From Calendula officinalis (lineage: Eukaryota > Streptophyta > Magnoliopsida > Asterales > Asteraceae), in assembly GCA_963853835.1 (NCBI GenBank), contig OY970828.1:63046861-63110860 (forward strand): a stretch of DNA of 64,000 nt, given 5' to 3'. The notes under the pieces are model-generated. The model saw nothing but the letters and a program-made list of their open reading frames with translations, was not told where the DNA came from and did no database searches. This document shows positions 23,728 through 36,800 of the stretch, in pieces. The position numbers were made by a program, and so were the translations under genes. Position 1 is the stretch's first letter. Every line of letters begins with the position of its first letter.

Positions 23728-25543
23728 TATTTAAAATAGATCACGTGTTTCGAAAATGAATATTAGGTTGTAAACGATTACAAAAGTTGATTATAAATAG
23801 TTTTTGAATTTAATTTTGTTGTCTGAAATTGCAACAATCAGATAATTAATTTTTATAGTATTTAACAAATCTAATTATTTGTTTAGTTAATATGTTAAAT
23901 TATGACAGAGTGTGACATTTTAATGTGAAAGGATCTTTATTTTAAAGAAATTTTGTGTTATCAAAAGAATAGTAGGTTCAAATCTTAGTTACTAAAATAC
24001 AAAGCTATATATAACGTGTGTGAGCTTACCAAATATTTGTAAATTAGTTGTATTTTGAGTAAATTTTCAATTAAGAGGTTGTGAGTTTAAGCTTCATTAG
24101 TATATGTGAGGCTTAAATATTAGGTGAGTTGTATGTTAGATTCTTGCTAGTCTCTCTCGTTTATAATATATTTGTTTCCGACGATCTTTGGTGTAGGTGA
24201 TGGCAATGCCGAAGCTCTTTCCTTTGGTCTCTCTTTTGCCGGTCAATAAAAAATATATTTAGGTGAGTTAGTTGTAGTCTTTTACTTTTTTAAAAAAATA
24301 GAAAATGTATTTGTGTCTATTTATGTGCATAATCAGTTGATCAAGACAAACGTCAAAATCAATAGATGACATGAGAAAAAAGAATTAGTAGATTAAACAT
24401 ATCACCATGTAGTGAGTAATAATATGAAATATGTACGAATCGTATGCAACAATACCATCTCTTTAAAAAAATATGTAAACTCAATTTTACATATAAATTT
24501 ATACTGTTTATAAGGAATATAAAGAGAATGAAAAAATTAACCCTTTATCACAAATTTGCTTGTTGCCAAGATGGGCTCTCACATTTAACTCCATTAACTG
24601 TAGAATGACTCGTAATGTGACAACAAATACTCGTGAAGCATTCAATAGGTGCCTCTCATCAAATTTTGTTGCATTTAGTGAAGGTAGATAAGAAGTCAAA
24701 TTTGAAGATCCACTAATTAGCTACCATCAAAGAATATTCTTATTGGTACTTCAATCATATATCGTTTTTTTCTGTTTTATACACCCTGAAATAAAGCGTA
24801 AAAAACAAGCATGTGCATATGACGTTGTTTTATAGGAGAGTTTGATATGTTTCTTTGTTTTTGTTTACTATTTAAACATGTATTAGTTGGTTCTTCGTAT
24901 TATCTGATGTTAGACTAAAGATGTACCCCATGCTTATTCCTGCTACATTCGGGTAAAGTTTCAACTTTGTTCTTGCAACTTAGTGAGTGTTTTAAGGATC
25001 GAATGTTATACAAGAAGTTGTTATGATTATTTGGCAACTTAAATCACTAAATTTGAAGTTGTAGATTAAAATGTATGACGATGAATGCGAAGAAAAATGT
25101 GTGTGGAGTTCAAAACGGGCTTGAAGATTAAAGAGGATTCTTGAGAGTGTTTGTAAGGCTTGTGAGTGGCTAGTGGGTACTACTAGGTATACTATTTTTC
25201 TACTACATAAACTACACCACATAATTTGAATTTGATTGTGTAGTTATAGTTTACAAGTAAAACTTTAACATATAATGTTTGTAGCTTACTAGTATTGGTA
25301 TAAGTTGTAAATTGTTGCTAATTATCTATAGGTTATGGGTTCAGATCCATATAATTATATTAAATTCCGTTAAAAACAGCTATAGACTTTAACTATAACT
25401 AGTTTGATGTGAGGAATGGTCAATTCAGCCGAGAAATTTATGAAAATGAGGGTTTTTTTCCCCTTAAAATTTGACAATTGGATATTGTTACATAATGATA
25501 ATTGGTATTATTGGTTAAGTATTTAATTAGTTAAAGTTTTATA
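23728..25543. other. Intergenic with a probable LINE 3' tail
   Basis: At about 24110-24260 the sequence 'tcttgctagtctctctcg...gtgatggcaatgccgaag...ttttgccggtcaataaaaa' resembles a plant L1-type 3' UTR; the 'gtgatggcaatgccgaa' string recurs in reverse near 45080, next to a LINE ORF2 relic. The rest shows no supported gene. Confidence 0.4.
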
Positions 25544-25856
25544 CTTCATCCGATTCAAAATAAGTGATACACTTTCCTTTTTGGGGTGATTCAAAATAAG
25601 TGATACACTTTGAAAAGTTTCCTTATTTGGCAAAAAAATTGGGACCCACACCCACTAACTATCTACTTTAACAAAGTGAAATGACCCCTTTACCCTTACT
25701 TTTTACTTTTAAACATCATTAACCATACTTTATTCAAAAGGTGTGGGACTCATTCCCCACTAACCATCCAATTAATCTAATTTAACCATCATAATAATCT
25801 TTTGCCTCAAAAACCGTGAAACCCCAAGTGTATCACTTATTTTGAATCGGAGGAAG
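25544..25856 (+). mobile_element. Stowaway-like MITE (family E, copy 1)
   Basis: 313 bp flanked by TA duplications (25542-25543 and 25857-25858). Inverted ends are cttcatccgattcaaaataa and ttattttgaatcggaggaag. It is nearly identical to the copy at 59914-60225 in the opposite orientation. No coding capacity. Confidence 0.88.
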
Positions 25857-26228
25857 TATGTAAATTAGGTTTTCTTTTAGGAATTTGATTTTTTATAAAT
25901 GATTTAATCATTATAGAAGGCTATTGGATTATTAACATTGCTTAGATATTTTTATCCACAAAATTTATAAGCAAATTTATGGTTACACGAATTTGATTCG
26001 TACGCGATTAATTTAACGTTTTTAGCTTTATGGATTATTTGTTTCTGATCACATAATATCCTAATAATATAAAAGTTGAATTGTTTTCTAATTTTTTAGT
26101 CGCCAACCATCAGGTTCGCTGATAGATCATGAATTTTGAAAAATCGTTGATATCAAATTGTGTATGAATTACATATGAAATATATATGCAATTGCATTTA
26201 TGTTAATACAAATCAATTTCATATTGGG

Positions 26229-26651
26229 CAAGGTTCTAAAAGGCGCGCCATGGCGGCGCCAAGACGTCGCCAAGGCGTGAGGCGCGGCGTCGACGTTACG
26301 AAACAGACCATGGCGGCTAGGCTAGGTGTGGCGTGAGATAAAGCGTGATAAGGCGCGATAAGGCGCGCCTTATGGCGAGTTTTCTTGAAGGCGGCTGTGA
26401 AAAATGAATTTTTTTTAAAAAAATGATAAAATATATAATTATAAATTTAGATGTAATATTTTTTATGAGCTTTATATATGAATTGTTATATAAATCAATA
26501 GATGTATATAATTTTTTTAATTTAATATACGTATATATATAAATTATATAAAAAATTTGCCGCCTTAAGTCACGCCATGACCCGCCATGGCTCGCCTTGG
26601 CTGAGACTTGATGGTGCCGCCACGCCACGCCTTACGCTTTCTAGAACCTTG
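26229..26651. mobile_element. hAT-like MITE with perfect 8-bp duplication
   Basis: 423 bp with inverted ends caaggttctaaaaggcg / cgctttctagaaccttg, bounded by the exact 8-bp duplication atattggg (26221-26228, 26652-26659). GC-rich arms full of 'ggcgcg' motifs surround an AT-rich core. A diverged relative is at 43545-43992. Confidence 0.9.
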
Positions 26652-26667
26652 ATATTGGGTGATTTCC

Positions 26668-27556
26668 TAATTTGAAAATGAAATGAAATCTCTCTAAAAA
26701 TAAACTTAGGTTTCAATTCTTCCTAAAATATCCCGTGCAACTACACCCGCGAGCGTGCAACCGTGCAACTCCACTAGAACGTCGCCACGTGTCCGAGTTA
26801 GTGTTGCTCAGATAGTTACTACTGCTCAACCTTGTTACTACTGCTCGTTAATACTGCTCAAACTTGTTACCAGTTAGTACTGCTCGTTAGTGCTGCTCCC
26901 AGTTAATACTGCACTAGTCTCCCAAGTCGCACGAGGTATTTTGGGAAGATTGAAGTTTATCGGTCTTAAATGAGAGTCTATCACTTTTTATAATCTGGTA
27001 ATTAGTTCCTTCATAAATGATTGATCGAGACATAATGCAAAGACACACAAATGGTCGTGAACAAGAATATCCGATTTTCAAAGGTTACCGCACATTCACT
27101 TATTTTTATTTTATTTTTTTTATTTTTTTTTTTCATTTAGACTAAATATTTATCAGTTCATAAAGGAATTAATTAGCAATTTAGACCAATTTAAATGGAA
27201 GACTTCCATTTAAAACTGATAGACTTCAATCTTCCCAAAATACCCCGTGCGACTGGGAGACTTGAGCAGCACTAACGGAGCAGCACTAAGTGTTGAGCAG
27301 TACTAACGAGCGGTAGTAACAAGGTTGATCAGTATTAACAAACAGTAGTAACAAGGTTTAGAGCAGTGCTAACAAGGTTGAGCATTACTAACAAGCAGTA
27401 GTAACAATGTTGAGCAACACTAACTCGGACACGTGGCGGCGTTCTATTAGAGTTGCACGGTTGCACGATTCTAGTGGAGTTGTATGGTCTATTTTGAGAA
27501 GAATTGAAACTTAAGTTTATTTTTGAGGAAATTTTATTTCATTTGGTCCAAATTTG
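26668..27556. mobile_element. Long-armed foldback element
   Basis: Left arm about 26668-26972 and right arm about 27207-27556 are inverted copies around a ~235-bp loop. Outer pairs include aaaaataaactta / taagtttattttt and gtccgagttagtgttgctca / tgagcaacactaactcggac. Inside each arm are several degenerate 'gttactactgctc' units. No ORF. Confidence 0.85.
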
Positions 27557-28014
27557 AGAATTACCCTCATCCATAAATTTGTAATTTTGTCAAAACAAAA
27601 GTATAAAATATTCATATTGAGTTCAACAATATACAATTATTAAACCTCACTTTGTAAGCAACTTTATGTACCTTTATTTATTAGGGTATGATCATAAAAC
27701 ATAAAGAAAACAAAAGTCGGATGATTTCTTGAGGGTTTAGTTAAGTAGTTGTTGAATTGTAAAGTGACACTCAATCATCATCAAACTACTTGTCCATATT
27801 CATAATTAGTCCCAATATATGACACCTTTGCATTTCTACCGCTAACCAAACCTGTCCCCTACTAACTCTTACGATGCCAAACGTTATAAATATATATAAA
27901 CCAATCTTCACAATGCATCGAGAATCTTCGATTTGTAATAGGAATGTTTTTGTGCAATATTATATTTCACATTTAGTAATAAACATGCTTGGGTGACCAA
28001 ATAATAGACCTGTA

Positions 28015-28200
28015 TTATCGTGATCGCCTAGTGGCAAAGGTTACCAAATGACTTCCTAGTGGTCACAGGTTTGATCTTTCCCTGTGTAAATATTTATCAG
28101 ATAGTCAGATGTAAGTTCAGAAATAACCACAACAACGATAACGGTTAGGTCGCGTACAGCACCGAGGAACCCTTATAACGGTAATAGACTAATACCCTTA
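28015..28200 (+). mobile_element. SINE, copy 1
   Basis: It shows a tRNA-like head with box A-like 'tagtggcaaagg' and box B-like 'caggtttgatctttccctg', a body 'tttatcagatagtcagatgtaagttcagaaa', and a 3' part 'aggtcgcgtacagcaccgaggaacccttataa'. The same order of motifs occurs at 52540-52720. It was once transcribed by RNA polymerase III (family knowledge). Confidence 0.65.
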
Positions 28201-29810
28201 TAAAGAAAAGAAAAATTTATTGTATCAGAATTTATTCCTTTTATACATCTATGACGTAAAAACAAAAACATCTCTAGGTTATATGCAATGTGGCAATTTT
28301 GAATATTTGGTTTTCAATATTTAAACAATATTGTACAAATTTACGATCAAACCCGGTGTAAAGCAATGCTTCATTGAGTTGTCAAAACTAAAAGACCCAA
28401 CGCGCATATGATATATTTCATTATACTAAAGACATAAACGTAAAACCAACAAATAATCAAATAAGAATAAGATGTCAAAACTCAAGATAAGGAACGTAAA
28501 TGTTGGACTTTCATTTGTAATAATTTCTCATTAGTAATTGTTAGTACAATAAATTGCGTAAGCACAAATGGTGATTGGAATAAGATGTGCTTGTTGAAGA
28601 TGCCAAAAAAGAATAACGTGATGGTTCGGTTGTGACGTAAAGTCGTTCGGTCTACTCCATGAGTGAGACGTAGGTTAAAGCTTCTTAATGAGGGGGTTAA
28701 CGCTTCGATCTACTAAGGTGGCGTTTGGTTGACAAGAATCTTTGTCAATCCGAAAGAATTGGAATCCAATATCTATGAATTCTTGTGTTTTTCGGAAGAA
28801 ATTGGAATACATGTTGTTACAAAATACACCAAACAATGGGATGCAAATTCTATCATTACAATGAGAGATTTTAATATCCTATGAATGAGGCAATGTGAAA
28901 GATTACCATATATACCACCACCACTGACCACCATCATCACTACTCACCATCGCCACCCCACTACCATCCACCACTATTTCCGCCACCACCAACCACTACA
29001 CAACACCCACACACCACCACCACTACATGATTTTTGTTATTTACATTATTGGTCAATCATTAAAATGAATAAGAGCAAATTCGTTATCTTACAAAATTCT
29101 AATTCAATTTCCTACAAAATTAACTAAATATAATATTAAACTGAATTCCAATTCAAATTCCTGATAACCATATATAATATAAAATTAGAATCAAATTCCT
29201 AACCTATTACAATCCTTCTTGAACTTTAAATCCATCATAAACATTCAACAAATTAAACCACAATAAGTTACGTCATCAACAATCAAACTTATTTTAATTC
29301 ATCGATATATCTCATGCGCATATTAGTTTTAACAAAAAAGATATACTATATGAAATCACCACTGTATGACAAACATTCATTACAATAAAATACTTAGATT
29401 TGTTAGTTAAAATTAAAGAACAATAATTGATTTACTTTTATTTTTAAAAACATGACCACACCTATTTGTTTTGTTGTTATCAATAGATATATCCATGGAT
29501 AAACAACAAAACTCGAGTAGAAAGTACACTGAACGTGCTTCTTTTTATTTCGTCACCACATATTTAGTTTGCATGTTTCATTAATTTTGTCGGCAAATAT
29601 CTATAAATAAACTACAAGATTCGACCAAAACCTACTTTACACATATCTTTCTGCTTCGATTTACATATCAAACTTTTCCGAGCGAACAACGCCTTATATA
29701 TGTAATCTTTTTCAAGTAACTCCACATATAACTTCTTGCTTAGTCATTTGACATAGAAGGTACACTACCTGCTAATTAAAGAAATAAAGTGAAATAACAA
29801 TAAAGAATAG

Positions 29811-29876
<66 letters not shown>

Positions 29877-30833
29877 ATGTCAAATTAAATCTTTTTTACT
29901 TATCTTACTAGTCATTTAATTTGATCAATATAAGTGTCCAAATCAAAAAATGAGATTATGCATGAGAATTAATGGATTTCATATGTCAATTATTTTATAA
30001 GAAGGAAGATAAAATATTAAAATTTACAAAGAAACATTACCATTTTCGGAGATTTGAGTTCACAGTCACAAGATTGGTTTAGTGCCAACTCCCATGTCCA
30101 TGGCTCATCCACCCTAACAACCATATTCACTCTTTCGTTTACCTTATCCTATAAAAATCTATTTATATTACTATTAATAAAATAAATATTTGTAAAAAGG
30201 GGAGAGTTAAATTCTTTTATGGTAAAAAAAAATTCTATAGTATATAGCAGTTTAGCCAAAGTCGGAAAATTCAGAAAAGCCACGTGGAGGAGTCCGAACT
30301 CTTCGGTTGGTTTGGAGTATAAATTCAAACATTAAACTTATTTTCAACTATTTTAAGTTTTAACTATTCCCCCCATCGTTACTATAAAGTATTTAGTATG
30401 AATCATTGTACAAGATATATTTATGGTGCAGATTTACATATTAGAGAACGCCATCGAAAGAATTTATGTTTGCAACACATTGCCAATATTTTTTTGTAAA
30501 AATAGTAGCATCTTAAGTTCTATCAGTGGAATGCCGTTACGACGAAACCTACTATGACACGTAATAATTAAAGGCTGAACACGATATGCTATTTACAAGT
30601 CTAACCCCTGAACAGAAAATTATATATGAAAAGGGCTGTGTCTGCAGTTTAAAAGAATAAAAATGTGGTATTTTCTTTCTTTACAAAAACGATGATACTG
30701 GTAAGACGTATATATATGGAATACTTTATCAGAAGTTGTGAGGTGTAAAAGAGAAATATGTTTAAATGTCACATCAAGTGGTATCGCTTTTTGCTATTAA
30801 ATGATGGTAGAACCGCACATTCTAGATTAGACA
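28201..30833. other. Intergenic, no gene seen
   Basis: It contains a possible MITE start at 28720 ('ggcgtttggttgacaagaatc') whose right end I could not find, a cca/cac-rich low-complexity stretch at 28915-29025, and an (AT)n microsatellite at about 29813-29875. Short ORFs here have no recognisable protein. Confidence 0.5.
29813..29875. repeat. (AT)n microsatellite
   Basis: About 60 bp of uninterrupted TA dinucleotides. Confidence 0.95.
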
Positions 30834-31946
30834 TGTTGGAATTATGTGCATAGTTAGTCAACCTATGATGACACATCCATGCCTACGAAACACTTAAGGG
30901 TCACACCGGTGAGTGCATGAAATACAAGCAAGATATGTAATGATACTACGAAGAGGAATGATTCATAATAGTCATTATGAATCAGTTAAGTTTAACTTAT
31001 TACTAGGTTAGTTTAACTAACTAATTAATACAAGTATTTGTATATTTACTAGTTGAGTAAATATACAATGTGTTAATTATAGATTATCCATGATATGATT
31101 TAAAGCTATTAAATCATATAGTGATTGGATAATACTATTGTCTAATTAATTATTAAAGGTATAAAACACAAGTATATATATTTCGTGTATTTGTATACTG
31201 AAATATATAAGTGTATAATACTAAGACATTTGATAATTAAGTGTGACAATAATAAATAGATAAACTATGAGGATAGAAAGTGTAAAGGGATAAGTTTAAT
31301 TAAGAAGTTAATCTTAATTAAACTAGAAGGGTTTTAAGTGAAAGATCTTCTATTATAAATAGAAGATCATAGGCTTGACCTAAAGTGTTGATTCCTTACA
31401 CCTTATACACGAAATCTAGCCTCCTCCTCCTCTCCCCATTCGGCCGAAACCCAAGAACACCAAGTTTGGTGTTCTTCGTTCTTCGTTCGTTCTTCGTGTT
31501 CTTCGAGTTTCGAAGAACAAGTGCATTGTTAAGATCAACTAGAAGGTCGCTCGATTTGTTCATCATCAGTGGACTTTCTTAAGCAAGCAATAAGGTATAT
31601 TTTGGGAAACCCTTTTCTCCCTCTCCACTCTTGTTCGAATTCAACCAACGAACCCTAGGGTTCTTTGGTTGATGGTCGACGAACACACACAAGCAATGTG
31701 TGTGTTCGAGTTCTTCGAATAAGGTTTCTTCCTTGTTAATCAAGTTTGATTTCCAAGTTCCTATAATCGATTAGGGTTTAAGGATTAGGTTTAATCTCAG
31801 TTCCGCTTTTATGGATTAAATCAGCTAGTTGGTTTAACCGGTCAAGAACATCATCATGTTCTTACCAGTATGGTAGGACCAAGTATACTGGGAGGTTGAC
31901 CCAAGTGGTCGATCAGTGTTATGAAACCCTTCAAGGCATTCCTATA
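30834..31946 (+). repeat. Solo LTR of a copia element related to the one at 1-614
   Basis: It starts TGTTGGAATTATGTG, a typical copia LTR start. It shares with the first LTR gtcacacc near the start, a TATA-like box (~31353), the block 'taattaaact..aaggg' just before it, 'cggccgaa' after it, an AAG|GTA site (31594/31595), and the end 'aaggcattcctata' (compare aaggtattcctaca). No primer site, gag or pol follows, so it is a solo LTR. No matching target duplication was found and the right border is approximate. Confidence 0.6.
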
Positions 31947-32421
31947 AACGTAAATGAAGACTCTTTATGTTCGGTACACATCAGGTACTGGTCTTGCTGC
32001 TTGACTTATTGAGACTAATTTACTTATAGTAATACTTTGTCTTAATTGTTTAACATCTTGCTGCTTTACTAATTAAGACTACTTTAATAATATGGGACGA
32101 AGGACCGATGACACATATACATTGTTTTGAAGCGTTAGATCGATCGTGAATAGATATTATTGGAACTCTATAAAAGGCCATGTCCTCGGGTCAGACTAAA
32201 ATACTTCATATCGCAACTAACTACGTCCATCCACCTAAAGGCTCAGTCTAACTCTAACCTTTATCCTCGAGCCAATGATTGTCAAAGTTTTCACTCACCT
32301 AATTGGCTCTACTTATGGTCTTCTCTTGATAAGGCCAAACAATCTTAGTGGTTTTTCTCTCATTTTGTTAACACTAGTTTCTACATCAATGTTTGTTTTA
32401 CCAAATGAGACCTAGTAAAGG
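31947..32421. other. Intergenic, no gene seen
   Basis: Mixed sequence with two 'cttgctgctt.act..ttaagact'-type repeats (31990-32080). No supported ORF. Confidence 0.4.
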
Positions 32422-33098
32422 TAGGGGTGTTCACTATTCGGATATAATCGGATTGTCCAATTGGACATTTTGGATTGGACTATTTGGATTGGTTATTTGG
32501 TTTTTTAGATCGGTTTGGACTTAAACCAAATTAATAGTTTGGATTTCGGATTGGATTTGGTTTCCGTTGTGAAAACCGGATTATCCAAAAAAACCGAATA
32601 GTAATATATAGTAAATTGATTTATATACTAACACTTATTGGTTTCCATTGTAAGCAATTATGGTTTCCCTTTTCTTTACATTTCTTATAGTAAATTGATT
32701 TATATATTAATACTTGTTCCATTTTATGTTGTATCAGCTGATGATGTACCAATCTTTTTGGAGTTTTTGATAAAGTTGATGTCAAATTTTTTTCATATAT
32801 GATTATAAACATCACAAGCTATGAATTAAACTTGTTTTTATGTACAAAGTAGTTTATCATTTTGGAATTTTACATATGAACTTAATATTATTTATATTAT
32901 ATACTTTTGGAATATTTTGAAAATTTTAAGAAAAAACCAAACGGATAAAACCAAACCAACCAAATTGTTATTTGGTTCGGATCGGTTTGGTTTTCGAATT
33001 AGTTTGGACGGTTCGGTTTGAACTTTTAAAAACCGGATTTTATTTGGTTTCACCTATTTGGATCGGATAAAACCAAACCGTCCAAACGAATACCCCTA
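32422..33098. mobile_element. hAT-like MITE rich in 'accaaa' motifs
   Basis: Ends taggggtgttcactattcgg and cgaatacccta-type complement (aacgaatacccct) form inverted repeats. The flanks agtaaagg (32414-32421) and agtaaaaa (33099-33106) agree at 6 of 8 bases, as expected of an aged hAT duplication. Both halves carry 'ggatcggtttgg' / 'ccaaaccgatcc'-like arms. No transposase. Confidence 0.72.
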
Positions 33099-33106
33099 AG
33101 TAAAAA

Positions 33107-33892
33107 TAAATGAATCCAGTCACAAAGTGATAATATAGTGAAGAAAAATATATCAAGTTACAAAAGTGACCTTGTGAAGAATCTAAATCCAATCCACTAA
33201 TTTCAGTTTTAGAGCTAGTTTCAATTTTAGTTGGTTCTGATCATTAATTGTCTGTTCAGTTCTAAAAGGTTTTAACATCTTTACACATGCAAAAACATGC
33301 AAATTGAAACTGATGTTTAACATTTCTACTGGAGTAAGGAATTGTTAAACTCTTCTATTTATTCTTCTCAAATCAAAATAATCATCAAATAAGAATAATA
33401 TGGCTTAATTTCAAGTTTAAGAATTATACTTGGAAAAAACAGTTAAACACAAGAAAGATACCAAGAGAATAGACGGTTCAGAAAGACAAACGTTGAATGC
33501 AAAATGTCAAACTACCAATTTAAGTTGTAAGCAGAAGGAAGTTATTTCCACCTATTTATTTACAAAACCATTGTAATTAAAATAAAAATAAAAAAACATC
33601 TCCATAAACCCATTCCTTCTCTTTAGATCCTTCCACAATCATTTCCCATCTCTGCATTAACTGAAAAAAATTTAAATATAAAAAAATAAAAATAAAAACT
33701 TGATAATGATCGGTATTTATTGTTCACCCACAAAAAAAGAAAACCAAAATTGTAATAATCAGAAAAGAAAGCTGACCTTAACATAACCAAAAGCATGACA
33801 TTGCTGACAGTTATTATTCCCAAAAAGATAGATAGATATTCAATATACAGAATTTGGTTTAGTTAATTTCAAATAAAGATGAACCAACAAAC
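33107..33892. other. 3' flank of UPL3
   Basis: AT-rich, no supported ORF. The last few hundred bases before 33893 should include the UPL3 3' UTR on the minus strand. Confidence 0.5.
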
Positions 33893-36800
33893 TCATGACA
33901 AATCAAACGACCCCTGCCCTTCATTTATAGCATACACCAGTTTCTTGTACATGATTTCCTGTCAATTAACCAATTTAATTCTTGTTTGTTAGTTAATTAA
34001 TTTAGCAAATTAAATGTTTTTCAGCAGATAATGTTGTACCTTGGTAGAATAAGGAGGGAGTTTTAGGTAATTTGCACATGTCATCACACTTGGCAAATCA
34101 TCATCTGCAGATTCCGACACTCCACCTGCTGCATTAGTTACCGTATTGTTGGAATGCTGCACCAAATAAATCATAAATTAATATATAAATAAAAAAAATA
34201 AAAAAAAGATAGGTTGAAAAAAATAATACCTTTCTGACAATAGTCAACTTAGGATTCAACACCGCCAAACCGCCAGGTGGCAGGCGAGGTGCACCAGTCA
34301 CAAATTGACAGAATGCCCGTTGCTGTTCTGGACTGAATTCTCCCATTATCTCAAGCAACTAAACATAATAAAAAAAGTTCAGTTTTTTAAAATATTCAAA
34401 AATTAAAGAGATGTTACATACATTAACTATTGCAGGGCTCTTGGAGGTATAGCCATGATCAAATTTTATGTGTTCAACAAGTGTATCAGCCTGCATTTTT
34501 TAAAAGCAAAAAAATAAAAAATAAAAATTATATCTTTTTTTTTATAAAATATATTATGTTTAATTATGAGAAAAAGAGCAATTTACCTCCCACAACTCTC
34601 CACGCCCGCACAGTAAATAATCCAACTCACTTGGAGAAAATATTTGTAGAGACGAAAGGTCAAACACCTGACAGTTATTAAATACACATTAGTTTCACAT
34701 ATTATCAGTAAAATCAAATTGTAAGTAAGTTACAAGGAGGGTCCCTGAGGTTTAACCCAGATTTCACGTATGGTACTCTAATTTAAAAAACTACACTAGT
34801 AGCCCTTTTTTGGAAACGTTTTGCATCTACAGTCCTTTTATCTAACATCCGTTAAATATTTTAACTAGATAAAGGACTTATTATGAAATTTTAAAGGACT
34901 AACGGTGTAATATTTTAAGTGCAAAAGTTTTCCAAACAAAGACTACCAGTGTAATTTTTTAAAGTAAAGGACCATAATTGAAATTTGGTGTAAACCTCAA
35001 GGACCATCTTTGTAATTTTCTCTGAATTTAATAAACAAAAAGTGCACCTGATTAAAGCCAGCTCTAAATGCTTCAATTTGGCGAGTGATACCAGTCTTCA
35101 CAGTAGCATCAACCACCAGAGAAATATACTCTTCCAAATTGTTCAAATCAACCTGTAAATCAATAAATGATAGATAAATATATAATCAAAAAAAAGAAAA
35201 AGAAAATGATCGAGTACATTATCATCGCCTGATTTGAGAGCAAAATCAGGATAACCAGGAAGAGTGAAGTCCAAGCAAAGATCCTCAACTGGTGCACCCC
35301 TAAACTTTAAGTTGACTATTTGACTTTGGTCATTTATAGACTCCAAATACTGTTTCCTGCTAACAAGTGCTTGCAATTCTTGTAATGTTTTACCAAATTC
35401 ACCATCAAACAACGATATATCATGCAAATCAAGCTCCTGCAGAAAATTAAAACCAATTAAAATCTCCATTTGCCACGTCATCATATGACTAAACAAAAAG
35501 CTGCTTACCTGGCCAAGAAGAAGCTTATAAAAAGCAGGTGAAAGTGGGAGATCCAAAAGCCGACCATCTTGAAGTGCTTTAGCCATGACCCGACCCAAAA
35601 GACGAAAGTGTTCGGTTACCTTAAAAAACGGGCCACTTTCGGAACTGTCACCACCACTAACCGCCTTCCAAGGACGTGGGAACAGCCCGAGTGGTGCTAA
35701 GATGATGTCACCGCCACTTTTGCCAGCTGTCTTCTCGTCAGAAGAATTACATCTCCACATTTTTAATCCGGTTTTTTGTAGATCGTGACTTAATAAGGTG
35801 TAAAATTCCAAAGTAGGGCCCAAACCGGTTCCAACTTCACCAAAATACTCCACTTCGAGAACAGCTTTTTGGCTTGAATACATCTCCATTACTTTTGCAG
35901 CAGAATCCAATATTCGGTTTCGGGAAACACGCACTTTTTGGCGTTGTAATCTTCCCACCCTGAAAAAAAATAATCAAAATTGGAACTCATCCTAATAAAC
36001 AATTGAAAAAAGAGTAGATTACAATAAATGGTCCTTTAGGTTTGTACCATATAACATATTTGGTCCTTTAGTTTCATAAATTACACTGTTAGTCCTTATT
36101 CCAGAAACTATTGACACGTTTGGTCTTTTACCTAAACAGACGTTAACTTTTCCCGTCAAGCAGACAGGTTTTTATGGGTTTCAAATTTGTGAATGGAAAA
36201 GGAAAAATTTACCACCTCATGCATCACACGTGACCATACTTGACGGGAAAAATTAATATATGTTTACGTAAAGGACCAAACGTGTCAATAGTTTCAGAAT
36301 TAAAGACTACCAGTTTAATTTATGAAACTAAAGGACCAAATATGAAATACTGTACAAACGGGAAAAAAGTCTGTTTAGGTAAAAGACTAAACATGTTAAT
36401 AGTATCAGAAATAAGGACTACCAGTGTAATTTATGAAACTAAAGGACCAAATATGAAATATTGTACAAACCTAAAGGACCACTTGTGTAAATTACTAAAA
36501 AAAGCAAAATCCGAAAATCCGAAACCGTACCGGAATTCGCGCTCGTTCATAGATCCATGGCCATCTGCACCTTGTTGTTGAAGTCGATGTAACGCACGAG
36601 ACAAACCAAAAGCAGTTGAATAAAAATATTGTCTCCTAATTTCAAAAGGAAATAAAAACGGGCAAGCTTTTGTCAACTGATAACACCAAGATGGAAGACT
36701 ACCACTGCAAAGTGCAAGTGCATCTTGAATTTGTCTAGACAATTTAGGAGTTAATTTGCTGTTAATAAACTCGTCACACGGAACCCTAATTCCACCTGTC

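Noticed and set aside
28885..29127. 80-codon ORF rich in His/Pro/Thr
   Set aside because: It arises from a cca/cac low-complexity run.
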